64,000 nucleotides of DNA, from assembly GCA_038049695.1 (NCBI GenBank), contig CP142451.1, positions 36,841,501-36,905,500 of the forward strand, written 5' to 3'. The DNA comes from Cinnamomum chago. Lineage: Eukaryota; Streptophyta; Magnoliopsida; Laurales; Lauraceae. How positions within the stretch are numbered: position 1 is the stretch's first letter; every line of letters begins with the position of its first letter. Positions 25,455 to 36,358 of the stretch are shown here, one piece after another. Position numbers and translations under genes: made by a program. Under the pieces are notes generated by a model, which was given only the letters and a program-made list of their open reading frames with translations, did no database searches and was not told the origin of the DNA.

Positions 25455-26311
25455 TTTCTTGAATTATAGGAACCAAAAACCTGAGGCCCTTGTTATACTA
25501 GCAGTCAAGCAGAAAGAAGCATATCATGAAAATTATGCTTTCTTTTATGTATTTCATGAGTACATTGTCCACCAAAGACATGGTTAAGCCCCAACAACAT
25601 TCACTAAAATTTACTAACTGGTTTTGTTTTACTAAAGATTCTCTTCATGAGGGAGATTCTTGAATTTCTTTAGCTAGCTAGTCATTCCTACCAAAACCTT
25701 AAGGCGTTAGTAGAGGCAGCGGAAATACTTTTCAATATTCCCCCTCGGGTGGAGCCCACTCCTCAATACTCCCTCTCAGTTGGAACCTGGCCGGTGCATT
25801 TTTGGTGACACATTTTATTTTATTTTTTTGAGCTAAGTCGTTCCTCTTGAGATTTGAACTCACAACCGGTTGGCTTTGATACCATCTTGAATTTCTTTAG
25901 AGATTTCAATGATCGAGAAAACACCACTAGTACAAGGGATGAATAACTTGGGGAAGAAAGGGAAGAAAGGGTTCACTGAGAATTGAGGAGTGAGGAAAAT
26001 ATCATGGTCAAATGAGCTTTACTGAAAGAATATTAAAGATGCAAGGGGTGAACGATGTGAGGTGAGAAGGTAACGATGGAAACTTGAATTTCCTATGGTT
26101 GCGCATCCATTTCTCATATTTCCTTTATTTAATCTGGGGAGATGTTTCTTATAGTCATTTTTGGACATTCAACATTGGATTATTCATTAAAAACCACTTT
26201 AAAATATAAAGTCTTAGAATTCTTAAGATCTCAATTACATGAAACAAAGAAGCGTGAAAGGAAAATCATTTTGGTTATATTCTAACTATTATCTTTTTCA
26301 TGGATCCTTCT
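25455..26311. other. Region with a retroelement PBS-like relic, otherwise nothing firm
   Basis: A minus-strand TGGTATCAAAGCC at about 25878-25890 resembles a Copia primer-binding site, next to ttgaatttctttag, which also occurs at 25660. A stretch at about 26000-26090 resembles 32545-32630 (shared phrases around gtcaaatgagct and gatatgaggtgag). These are probably fragments of an old LTR family. No coding sequence recognised. Confidence 0.3.
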
Positions 26312-28047
26312 TTGAGTTCCTTGACTAATTTGGAAGAATCCATTCCATATGCCTTTTTTTCTGTTTTATTATCGATTCTATGTCATTTGTTGTTCAAACC
26401 AATTGATGGTGCTAAGCAATCATATCTGCACCATTTTCCTTAGTCCTCAATGGCCTTAGAATTGTACCCATAGATTTAGTATTTTAGTCCCTAACTTGCC
26501 TAAGTATGCCTTGGTACCTTGAGAATTCGCTCCATAGTTGTGCCTTTGTTTATGTTCTAGCATTGAGTCTCAATTGTTTTCTCCATTATAGAAGGCGAGG
26601 AGATTAACGTGGAACCTAACAAAAGAAAAGAATAATTTTTTGGTCAAGGAGAATCCTACCCAAGGCCTATGTCACGGAGAATCATACCTGAGTCCTATCT
26701 AACCTAGTTTAATATCCATAACTAGGATTAATGATTGTGTTGATCGAATCTTTCCTTATTGCAATATGTTGGTTTCTGCAGAGCTTGAGCTATTTCTCTG
26801 GCATCCAAGCATTCATGAATTGGCGGTTCTTATTGGTTGATAAAGCCCAAGGATTTAGAACTTCCTTCTGATGTAGTCTACATGGCCCATTGGTTTAATA
26901 ATGGCCCACATGCTAGAGGACATTGCTAATTTGAGTTCCTTGACTAATTTGGAAGAATCCATTCCATATGTTTTTTTTTTTTTTTTTATTCTATGCCATT
27001 TGTTGTTCAAACCAATTGATGGTGCTAAGCACTCATGTTTGCACCATTTTCATTAGTCCCCAATGCCCTTAGAATTGTACCATAGATTGTTTCTTTGCTA
27101 GAATTCAAGGAATTCTTGTCTGGGAAATTTCTGAATTTCCAGACAAGGTTGGATTCTTGCATGTTCCCTTAGACTTGAGCATTTAAAAATCCCACCAAAA
27201 TGTAAATGGGCTGAAATTTTGAAATTTCCAAAGATTATTTGAGACCTTTCAAGTTGGTGGAATATAGAAATGCTTGGTAAGAAACAAGGCATTTGTAAAT
27301 ACTAATCGATGAGATGTCACATCATGTCCTAAAAATCCCAACATCCTAAATTCCTGTCAGAAATTTTAGTAAAGAAATAGGCCATAAGTATTTTAATTCC
27401 TAACTGGCTTAAATATGCCTTGGAACCTTGAGAATGCGCTCCACAGTTGTGTGCCTTTGTTTAGGTTCTAGCATTGAGTTTCAATTGTTTTATCCATTAT
27501 CTTAGAAGGCAGGGAGATTAGAGTGGGACCTAACAAAAGAAAAGAATAAATTTTTGGTCAAGGGGAATCTCCTACCCAAGGCCTATGTAAAGGAGAATCA
27601 TACCTAAGTCCTATCTAACCTAGTTTAATATCCGTAACTAGGATTGATGATTGTGTTGATCAATATTTCCTTAATGCAATAAGTTAGGTTTTGCGAAGCT
27701 CGAGTTATTTCTCTGGCATCCAAGCATTCATGAACTGGCGGTTCTTATGGGATGATAAATAAGCCCATAGATTTATAACCACTTTCTGATGTTAGTCTAC
27801 ATGGTCCATTGGTTTAATAATGGCCCACATGCTAGAGGACATTGCTAATTGGATATTTCCTTAATGCAATAAGTTAGGTTTTGCGGAGCTCGAGTTATTT
27901 CTTTGGCATCCAAGCATTCATGAACTGGCGGTTCTTATGGGATGATAAATAAGCCCATGGATTTATAACCACTTTCTGACGTTAGTCTACATGGTCCATT
28001 GGTTTAATAATGGCCCACATGCTAGAGGACATTGCTAATTGGATATT
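26312..28047. repeat. Tandem segmental duplication (two and a third copies)
   Basis: Copy A 26312-26930 and copy B 26931-27852 share the same order of sequence from 'ttgagttccttgac' to 'ggacattgctaatt'. Copy C 27853-28047 repeats only the last 190 bp of copy B (27663-27852). Copy B is longer mainly because of an inserted small element at 27090-27377. B and C are much more alike than A and B, so the short duplication is the younger event. No protein-coding content recognised. Confidence 0.85.
27090..27377. mobile_element. Small TIR element inserted in copy B of the tandem duplication
   Basis: About 290 bp absent from copy A at the equivalent position. The ends are inverted and similar: TTTCTTTGCTAGAATT on the left and the reverse complement of AATTTTAGTAAAGAAA on the right. 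The flanking duplication is not clean, so the superfamily is unassigned. Confidence 0.55.
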
Positions 28048-28087
28048 AATAGTTTTTCATGCAATTTGTTAAAGATTAGATTATTTT

Positions 28088-28345
28088 TTTTGGGCTATCG
28101 GGAGGGTTTTCAACCCTTCGGGCTAGACTAATCCCTCCGGGCCCAAAGGGAAGCCGGGTAAATACCCCTGTAGCCCCAAGGTGGTAGCACTAGTGAACTC
28201 AACCTTCGATTCCTGAAGAAGGAGGAACCGGGGTCGATACCAAGACCTATAACTCCAGAAGAGGGAGGAACCGGGGTCGATACCAAGACCTATAACTCCA
28301 GAAGAGGGAGGAACCGTGGTCCTGACCACTCGGCCAATCCCTTGG
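28088..28345 (-). mobile_element. tRNA-derived SINE (copy 1)
   Basis: Minus strand begins CCAAGGGATTGGCCGAGTGG, an A-box-like start related to tRNA-Leu/Ser, and ends in an A run (the T run at 28083-28090 on plus). It shares its body with the plus-strand copy at 44050-44271. An internal unit of about 43 bp (gaggaaccggggtcgatacc...) is tandemly duplicated at about 28220-28310. A short TAGATT occurs on both flanks and may be the TSD. Confidence 0.72.
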
Positions 28346-28743
28346 TAGATTGGTTTTAGGGGTTTGTTGCCAAGTTTTATAAATTCCCAATGAATGCTAA
28401 CGAAATAGGAATTAGTGTTGTCATATTTTTTAATCAAGCACCAAAACTAGCTTAAGAGCCACCTAACCTTCTTGGATCAATGGTGGGACCCACCCGTCAA
28501 TGACTCACTGAGTTTGTCCCTTTTGGGGACTATAGTTTGGCGATCTGGAGCATTCATTTGGTGTATGTAGTGGTGGGCAACTCTTTATCGACTGCATCCA
28601 AATCAACAGTTGGAAAAGGAACGAGGACAAAATAAATTTACATTCAATATCAACAAAATAATGAATAGTTTTCTTTTCTTTTCTTTTCTTTTGTAAAAAG
28701 AATAATGAAAGGCCCTGCTAATCAAAGGTTGACCAGAGAGCAT

Positions 28744-28879
28744 CACATGTGAGGAAATGCTCCTATGAGAGTAAAGGGTGAGCTCCTATGATAGTAACTC
28801 TCGTACTACTATAAGAGCAAAGTAAACTCTCGCACAACTACAAGTGTTACTCTCACAAGAGCATTTTCTTCACATGTGA
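28744..28879. mobile_element. Small fold-back element
   Basis: Arms 28744-28774 and 28848-28879 are inverted copies (CACATGTGAGGAAATGCTC against GAGCATTTTCTTCACATGTG) with few mismatches around a 73-bp loop. That would fold into a long hairpin and looks like a MITE. No TSD identified. Confidence 0.6.
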
Positions 28880-29200
28880 ATATGTGATTGTCAATGGGGA
28901 CCAAAATAGGACCAATAGCATAATTTTTTTGAGGTCAAGTCCTTTAGATAAATGACAATCAATGGATATTCTTCCATACAACCCTGTATGGGGCCAAAGT
29001 CTTCCATTTTAGGCTGATATTATCAAGTTTATATATTGCAAGAAAGCGTAGCTAAACTGTTGATGATGGACTTTAAAATTAAAATTCTTATTAGGGCCTA
29101 AACTGCGACATCTCAATTCAAGCATACACTCAGAATTTCACTTCACCTGAGATAAAATCTCAAATCTTGTGAACCCAGACTAGGCTTGATCTGGGATACT
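28880..29200. other. No gene seen
   Basis: AT-rich intergenic sequence between the fold-back element and the LINE tail; nothing recognised. Confidence 0.5.
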
Positions 29201-29201
29201 T

Positions 29202-30031
29202 TTTTTTTAATTATTGAAAAAGAATTATATTAAAATAGAGAAACAGGATAGACAGGGCATCACCAACATGAACAACAGAAACAAAAGGAAGAGGGTGAAA
29301 ACTAGCCTTCAGCCAAAACTAGAACAGAAGCCCTCCCAACTTGTATCATATCCATTATAGTAGCAAAACTTAGCAAGAGTATGCCTGTTCATTTAAAGTC
29401 CTGGAAATATACTCAAAGTCTACGAAACATAAAGAAATAACCAAGACTTTAATATCTAAAACAGTGGCGTTTATGCACCAATCACTAGTTCCCTTCAAGA
29501 TTTGCACCACTTCCTTAGTATCCACCAAAACCTCGGCTCTGTCAAAACCGTTTCTCCGTCTTTTAGAAAGTAACTAAATAAGACTACCCTCGATTCGGCC
29601 TATTTTGAAGAGGAGACTTTGGGTCCTTTAATATCATCTGCATCTACAATAACATCATTAGATTTCATAACAAATCCGAAAGAGGCATTCCCCTCCTTAG
29701 CTTTGTAGACTACATTCGAGAAGATAACAAAATCTCCTTTGCTAGAGATCACTCTAGGGGGCCAGGTTTGATTGACGTAAATAAAAAAGGATTTAGATCT
29801 TTTTTTGTTTACATAGAACACATAAGAATTGAATACATGAGAATTCATATCATAAGTGGTTAAAAAATGAAGGTCCAAGGTGAGTATACAAAAATTACCA
29901 AATAATCTCACATTTAACCGAGCAACTTTGTTTCCCCACTTTTCTCTGACCCCACTAGTAATTTCTTCTTTTTTTTTTTTTTTCACTAGCACCCCTTGCC
30001 CGTACCCTTTTATCCATCTCATATCATTCAC
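29202..30031 (-). pseudogene. 5'-truncated L1-type LINE, RNase H end
   Basis: The plus-strand T run at 29201-29209 is the poly(A) tail of a minus-strand insertion. Upstream the minus strand encodes an L1-style RNase H in pieces: GNASFGFVMKSN (about 29690-29650), AEVLVDTKEVVQILKG (about 29540-29490), ISLCFVDFEYISRTLNEQA (about 29430-29370). Frameshifts and stops break it. This C-terminal RNase H is typical of many plant L1 ORF2 proteins. The upstream limit is uncertain and no TSD was found. Confidence 0.65.
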
Positions 30032-30226
30032 ACTTTACGTTCTTTAATTGGAACTCAATCCACGTTGAGTCCTATAATTTTAGTTCGTTTTTCAATGAAC
30101 ATTCACACTTCACATTCTTTAAGAATGCTTTAAATGGAACTCATTCGAATATGAGTTCTGTATATTGAGTTTTGTAACGATAAATATCTTAGTCTACATA
30201 ATAAAATGTGAAATTTGTATGTAAAA

Positions 30227-30299
30227 GCCGTCTTAGCTCAGCTGGTAGAGCGCATGGCTTTTAACCATGTGGTCGTGGGTTCGATTCCCACAGACGGCG
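30227..30299 (+). tRNA. tRNA-Lys (anticodon UUU)
   Basis: 73-nt cloverleaf. Acceptor arms GCCGTCT/AGACGGC pair perfectly with discriminator G. The D arm contains the A box TAGCTCAGCTGG, the anticodon stem CATGG/CCATG encloses loop CTTTTAA (anticodon TTT), and the T arm GTGGG/CCCAC encloses TTCGATT (B box GGTTCGATTCC). No intron and no encoded CCA, as in nuclear plant tRNAs. A T run at about 30319-30326 could serve as the Pol III terminator. All stems are intact, so it is probably functional: it would deliver lysine to AAA/AAG codons in the cytosol. Confidence 0.96.
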
Positions 30300-30461
30300 C
30301 TGCCAAGTTGGCTCAGAATTTTTTTCCTTTCTTTCTTTTTCTTTTTTCCTTAAAAATGTTGTTGGCTCAGAATTACTAGGGCTCAGCTCTGAAAAATTCA
30401 TGCTTAGCATGATTTCGACTTGTGAAGGGGATTCAACTTAAGCTTCAGGTTGGCTATGGTA

Positions 30462-30466
<5 letters not shown>

Positions 30467-30511
<45 letters not shown>
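30467..30511 (+). repeat. (TA)n microsatellite
   Basis: About 22 uninterrupted TA units, directly abutting the MITE at 30521-30885. A shorter TA run lies at 30897-30916 on its other side, which suggests insertion into a TA-rich target. Confidence 0.95.
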
Positions 30512-30514
<3 letters not shown>

Positions 30515-30520
30515 AGCAAG

Positions 30521-30885
30521 GCTCTCCTAAGCTCAAGCTTAGGAAAAAAATTTCGTAAGCTTATGCTTGTGGGGCCCACCTTTGGTCCTTCCAAATGGAT
30601 CAAACACATGACTTTCCTAAATTACACACGTCCACCAACTTTCGGTCATATCCGAATTTATTGGACCGTTGGATTGACTATGTATCAATCAAAATGAACC
30701 GTTGACCATTAAACTTTTGGGCCCATATGGAGATGATATAAATCGCATTTGATGCTGATTTTTTGTAGAGAGGAAGATCCAAGGGAGTCCTTGAAATCCC
30801 CCCCACCCCATCTCCATTTGGGTCCCCAAGTGGGCCCCACCACACACTTGAGCTTACCTTATCCTAAGCTTGAGCTTAGGAGAGC
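30521..30885. mobile_element. MITE with perfect 23-bp terminal inverted repeats
   Basis: Left end 30521-30543 and right end 30863-30885 are exact inverted repeats beginning GCTCTCCTAAGCTC. The 365-bp element has no coding capacity. TA repeats on both sides hide any TSD. Internal phrases such as ggggcccacc and accgttggattga resemble those in the MITE at 39648-40029. Confidence 0.8.
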
Positions 30886-31439
30886 TGGCCCCATATATAA
30901 ATATATATATATATATTTAATTTGTACTTTTAGTTAAGATATATTTATAATTCTCGAGAAAAGTAATTTAAAATAGAGGACTTACCAAAAAAAAGGCCTT
31001 AAATTTGAAAAAAATGATGAAGGGCCCAAACATCTCATAATGATTGTCGAGGGCCTCCATTCTACCCTCCAGTCTGCTACATCACGGAATAATCCGACAT
31101 GCAAATTTTAGGAAAACAAAAGAGACATTTTATGATATCACGGAATAATTTTATATTTCATGATATCATGGAATGGGGACAAAATTGTCAGAAAATAAAA
31201 ATTTAAAACTAGTGAAAAGACATTTGTCGTCATTGAGTGTTTGGACCCTCTATCATTTTTTTTCAACTACAAGGGTTCTTCTTTTTAGTATAAATCCCTA
31301 AAAAAGTATGGAAAAATAAGTTAGGCTTGTGATTTGTGCACAATTGTGTTTTCATTCTACCACACACATCTTATCAAAAATTGAAAAATGATTGAGAATT
31401 CCTATCTTTTGAACAAATCAATTTCATATTGAAAGTGTG
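30886..31439. other. No gene seen
   Basis: AT-rich intergenic sequence; nothing recognised on either strand. Confidence 0.5.
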
Positions 31440-32310
31440 TTTGCAAGAATGGATGCTAGTCTAATAACCAGTACACAACGGAAGTAATCAATCAAATAAG
31501 ATAGAACTAGCAATAAGTAATCAATCAAATAAGATAAAACTAGCAATAAGTATCTCCCAAGCAATCACCACAAGAAGATAGACACAAATTTAACGTGGAA
31601 ATCCTTACCATGAGAAAAACCACGATCAGAAAAATCAATAACTATTGAATGATTACAAGATATACTCGCATCTCCTTTATTCGAGCCAGTTGTTGACCTA
31701 AGGACTGTAGTTGTTATTGCGCAACTTCTCCCACTGTCACAACTTTCTCGCCGTGCACCGCTCATTGTGATTGACCCTCTTTCACCTTGAGAACCAAGAT
31801 GAATAATCTTCTACAAGATAGTAGAAGCATCTAGCATTCTAGAACAACATTTCAGAACAATATCTCAATGGCTCTAGAGAACAAGGAAATCTCTCTTGGG
31901 GTATTTTAATATTAGATCGAGAAAGAAAATTAACTTCTTGTCTTATCTCTTAGGGTTGACAGCAGCACCCTATATATAGCTCCAAATCCGTGCCTTGGTG
32001 TTAAACCACAAGTAGAACTCAAAGTGGAAAACAGAGTCTCAAAAGAGAACAATTCCATTCTCAGATCAGGAGACTTTCCCGATGACCAATCAATCAGACA
32101 GAGGATCCGAACGATCGGGTGCCCCACATCCGATCAATTGGGCCTCGTGGATGTTGTCTTCCAAAAATCTTTTTTTGTTCTCTTTTCTTCGCTTCACCTC
32201 TTTCGGCGACACAACCACCGTCCATTCTAAAATAAAATAGAAAATACAACTCAATGGACCTAGAGTTTTGTCCAACTCATGAATTAGCTAACACAAGTAA
32301 AATCCTAACA
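31440..32310 (-). mobile_element. Solo LTR related to element 2
   Basis: Shares with the element 2 LTR the order: tcaatcaat repeats, 'agaagatagacac', 'acgtggaaa', 'aaaaccacg', the coagulated CGATCGGG motif near 32115, and the end 'gaattagctaacac...cctaaca' (32310). It is clearly diverged. Its left boundary is uncertain and no TSD was found (right flank cgcat). A 34-bp unit is tandemly repeated at about 31483-31550. Confidence 0.6.
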
Positions 32311-32684
32311 CGCATTCTTCCTTTCTTTTAAAAATATTTTAAATGTTCCAATTTTATGCATTTCTTTGTGCTATATTTTAAAAAAAATCTAAAACGCATT
32401 TTAATACAAGGATACAAGTCATGCCATATCCAAGAAAATGGTTGGTCTTACTATATATACAAGATAGATGTAAGAAATAATAAACGCCAAGGCCCTTGTT
32501 CACACAAAATACATAGGAATTGAATAGATAAGAACTTCATGATCAAATGAGCTCCTCGAAGGATTATTAAAGAGGTAAGGGTTGAGGATATGAGGTGAGG
32601 GATGAATGATATAACTTAGCGATGTAAATGAGACTGAACTTTGCTAGAATGGCAATTCATTCACTATCTTAGTCACAACTGAAA

Positions 32685-33169
32685 CGGGGATGCCGATGGG
32701 TCCTATTTAAATGGGGACCCGCCCTGACTCGCTCCTATTAGAAGCGGGCTTGGTAGGGTTCAGGGCGGGTATTTTCTTCATTCATTAATCAGAGTTGGGT
32801 CCGTGACGAGTTTGGGTTTTTGGGTGCATCAGCCCGACCCGCCCCATATATCTTTACTTCATATGACATATATTACTGAGTTCACTTTATTTCATTTAAG
32901 AGCTCAGTAGTGCAGTGGCAATAAGGATGGAGATCTTCCTAACACATGTTTAAAATCTCCCTTAACACATGTATCTTTTCATATTTTTCGAGATTATTAA
33001 ATGAATAACTAACAAACCCGACTCGACCCGTGGCTGCCATGGGGTAGGTTTGGTATGACAACCATCAAACGCGTCACGAGTTGGGGCAAGTATGGTACAG
33101 TAGAAAAACCAATATGGTCGGGTTCGGGTCTACCTAAAACCAAACCCGATCCGCCCTTTGCCATCCCTA
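32685..33169. mobile_element. Possible GC-rich hAT-like non-autonomous element
   Basis: Ends are roughly inverted: CGGGGATGCCGATGGG on the left and GCCCTTTGCCATCCCTA on the right, like the ends of 39318-41261. The flanks aactgaaa and aactcaca match at 6 of 8 bases. An internal stretch near 32900-32965 (GCTCAGTAGTGCAGTGGC...) looks like a tRNA-derived SINE fragment. Confidence 0.4.
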
Positions 33170-33642
33170 AACTCACATGTACAACATAATAATTATTGAC
33201 AAAAAAAAAAAAAAAAAGACCTAAGTTGGTTTCATCTATGTTAAATGACTCACAGGTGTAGCGGGGGAGCTCATTACCTAGTTACGGCTTCTGCATAAGT
33301 CGATTTATTTGATGCCAACTTCATCTTCTCCTACATTTTCAATAGTTACGACACCATTATGTCAACCAAGTCTATAGCGGTATGCGCATAGTTACATAAT
33401 TGGTAGTTCGATTAATTCGTATTTGAGTTCAAAATTCGTAATTTGGGACTTAGCTTGATCATAAGATCTGATAGAGTAGGTTCATCTGATTTGATTCTCA
33501 ATTCGACTAATTCGAAGTTCGAATTTGACAAATTCGATGAACTAATTCATGTGTATACATTTTGTAAGTCCATCACTAAAGAGCCTTGTCTAAAATCTTA
33601 ACTATTCAAAATTATTGTTATATTCATTCACCCTATAGGTTG

Positions 33643-35594
33643 TGAAAGTTCTGGATCCGAACCCTAGGGGGGAGGGGGGGGGGGGGGGTGTTGGGTTGAA
33701 TAGGGTGAGCTTCAATTAGTGACCAATTTTAACCAATTTTAACTTCTTTAAAATTAACTAGTCACAAGTGGTGATTAAGTAAATAAATGCGGAAGCTTAC
33801 AAAAACAATCACCACAAAGACACAAGGATTTATAGTGGTTCGGCCTCAATGCCTACATCCACTACCGGCTTGTGATCCAACACCCCACCGGATTTCCACT
33901 ATTTATGCTTTTCAATAGGCTAAGCAATAACCTTTACAATATGCTTTTCAAGGCTAAGCAATAACCTCTACAATATGCTTTTCTTAGGCTAAGCAATAAC
34001 ATCTTCAACCAAAAGGTTAGTTATCTCTCTAAGTAGTATCTATATTACACTTGATGGAGATACAATTAATAGCTCATTACAATGCCTCTTAATTAGACGG
34101 ATATGAAAGTGAAAATCTACTTCACGCACACACACACACACACACTATGAATGCAAAGATGAATGCACAATGTGTATGTATGATGTCCTCAATCAATTTG
34201 AAAATGAAAGCTCATAAATGTATGCCAAAGGCTTTTGAAAGTTTTAGCTCATAAAAACATTTATGATTGTGGAAAGAATGCTAATCACATGTTAAAAATA
34301 ACTTGTAAAAGATATACATATGTATTCTAAACAAGTTGTGAATTTCTAAGAGCAAAACATGTGATACATAGGGATTTCAACCAAATTAACAATGTAGCTC
34401 AATATGTGTATGCTATAAGCATAAAACACAAAAATAGATTTGATTGAAGTTAGGGGACAAATCATATGTAATTATAAATTCAACTTGAAAATGATATACC
34501 TATCAATGCTAAACAAGTTGTGAAACTTTAAAACAAAAGTACATATGATTTGTGAAGTTGTTGAATCCAAAACATAAGATAGATTTGAAAATGATTTTCT
34601 TATGATGAAAAACTACAACCAAAGATTCAACCAAGTATAAGAATCATGTTACATAAAATTTCAAAAAATTTCAAAGATGTTTTCATTAACGTGATTTACT
34701 TAGATATACCAATTTAAGTACTACTTGAATTGAATTAAGGTGATGCATCCAAAACAATAAATCAATTCTAAATATATATACATGTTAAGGACACAACAAA
34801 TCATAGTTTATCATGTTAGAAAAGATTTACCAATAATTAAGCAAAGCATGAAAACATATGATTAAGAAAAGTAAAGCTTACTTAGTGATTTAACTCAATG
34901 AAACCAAGCTTTAGCTTTCCAAATGACCCCTTTCATCCCTTAGCTCATTTCCCTTTGATTGGCCTCAAAATACCTCAAGGAGGGCCTCTTTGTTCCTCAA
35001 AATTTTCAAAGGAATGAACTTGTATTTATACTAAAAAAGTGAGTTCCTGCGTGTGCCCGGTCGACCTGCACCTTCCCCGGTCGACTTGGGCTTCAACGGT
35101 CATAAATCTGACCGTTTGAAAAGAGCTCCAACGGCTCTTTACCCGGTCGACCGCATGTGTGCTCGGTCGACCGGGTCAATGGGCTCGGTCGACCGAGCAC
35201 ACTGCGGGTCGACCCGGGCCCAGGGACCAAATTCCCCTAAAATTCATATTTCCAAAGTATTTCTTTAAGGGGAATTTTTGGGCCACTGAATCAAGCTTGG
35301 AATCATAATTTAAATCAAACTAAGAGGTTTAAAATCATAAAACATAAAAAGCCTAAAAAGATTTGAAAGATTTAAAACATAGGCTAGCTTGATTTATAAA
35401 ATATCTTTTCAAATTTAAAATGCATCCAAGTTTAAAATCAAAACATGCATAATTCAATATTTTTACAAGTCTTAAAAACAATGCATGTATAAATCAAGAT
35501 TTCAAGATTTTCTAAATCAATGCATGTGTGAAAATTCAAATGATGTCAATATGATAATGCATCCATCAAGTTACAATATACAAAATCCCTAACA
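33643..35594 (-). mobile_element. Solo LTR of the element 1 family, perfect TSD
   Basis: 1952 bp homologous along its length to the element 1 LTRs: the start corresponds to tgagagtccgggatcc, there is a shared 'ttaactagtcacaagtg' block and a shared 'cggcctcaatgcctacatcc' block, and it ends cctaaca. Identical GGTTG flanks it (33638-33642 and 35595-35599). It holds six CGGTCGACC-type motifs at about 35055-35215, a G-rich run at 33668-33688 and a (CA)n run at 34124-34145. It is longer and clearly more diverged than the two LTRs of element 1. An LTR-LTR recombination product. Confidence 0.9.
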
Positions 35595-35599
35595 GGTTG

Positions 35600-36353
35600 G
35601 ATTCTACTTCAACAATGGTTTCGGCCACAATTAGATTGGCTACATGTAAAATGTAGTTATGATAAAGACCAAACTAAAATTACACATTTTACTGATAATC
35701 AATCTTTATGTGGGGCCAACTCTAATCAAAGTTAGGTATGGATTAGTTAAACGTGTGGCAGATGGTCAGGAATTTGTTCAAATGAATATATTGGCTGCTC
35801 ACACTCGGATCCATGGAATTTTGGTAACATGTTGATGGTGGCAGGCCAGATCTCAAATTGGTCTGCATTATTCTCTGGCAAAACTATACAACTAGGTGAA
35901 GTGGACGAAAATAGTGCAAATAGTTCATTAAGAAACCTTTGCTAAGGGTTTTGGGCAGCCATTGTGGATACTATGGGTGGGGCGGGTAAAGCAAGGTAAT
36001 CAATCCTCACTAATCGGCCTTGATCACGTATCCACACTCGTTCTCTTATATTCTATTACGTTCACAAAGCCACCAACCTAACCCATCCGATATGTGTGCT
36101 GAGTCAACACTCCCCCTCAGCGCTGACTCCCAGCATCATTACAATAAGTTTGAATCTGAATCTTTGAAAAATTCTTTCATGTTTGCAATGCTATCTCTTG
36201 CTGGTCCTCGAAACCATGCGGCTGCTTCAAGTAGACCCCCCATGTCAACTCCCCCATGCTGAAAAGCATTTGTGACTTTCAACTACTTGGATTTCCACCT
36301 TTTATTAGTTGCAACCCCAATCTGAACATGTAACAAACCATAGGTCATGTCAA
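35600..36353 (-). pseudogene. Copia RT relic, distal part, plus unassigned sequence
   Basis: Just left of the solo LTR at 36359, the minus strand continues the RT reading of 38118-38300. It reads YGLLHVQIGVATNKRW, then after a stop LKVTNAFQHG, which resembles the Copia motif '[10 protein letters not shown]'. From about 36240 leftwards the reading is lost. 35600-36000 has no recognisable content. Confidence 0.45.
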
Positions 36354-36358
36354 GATCT

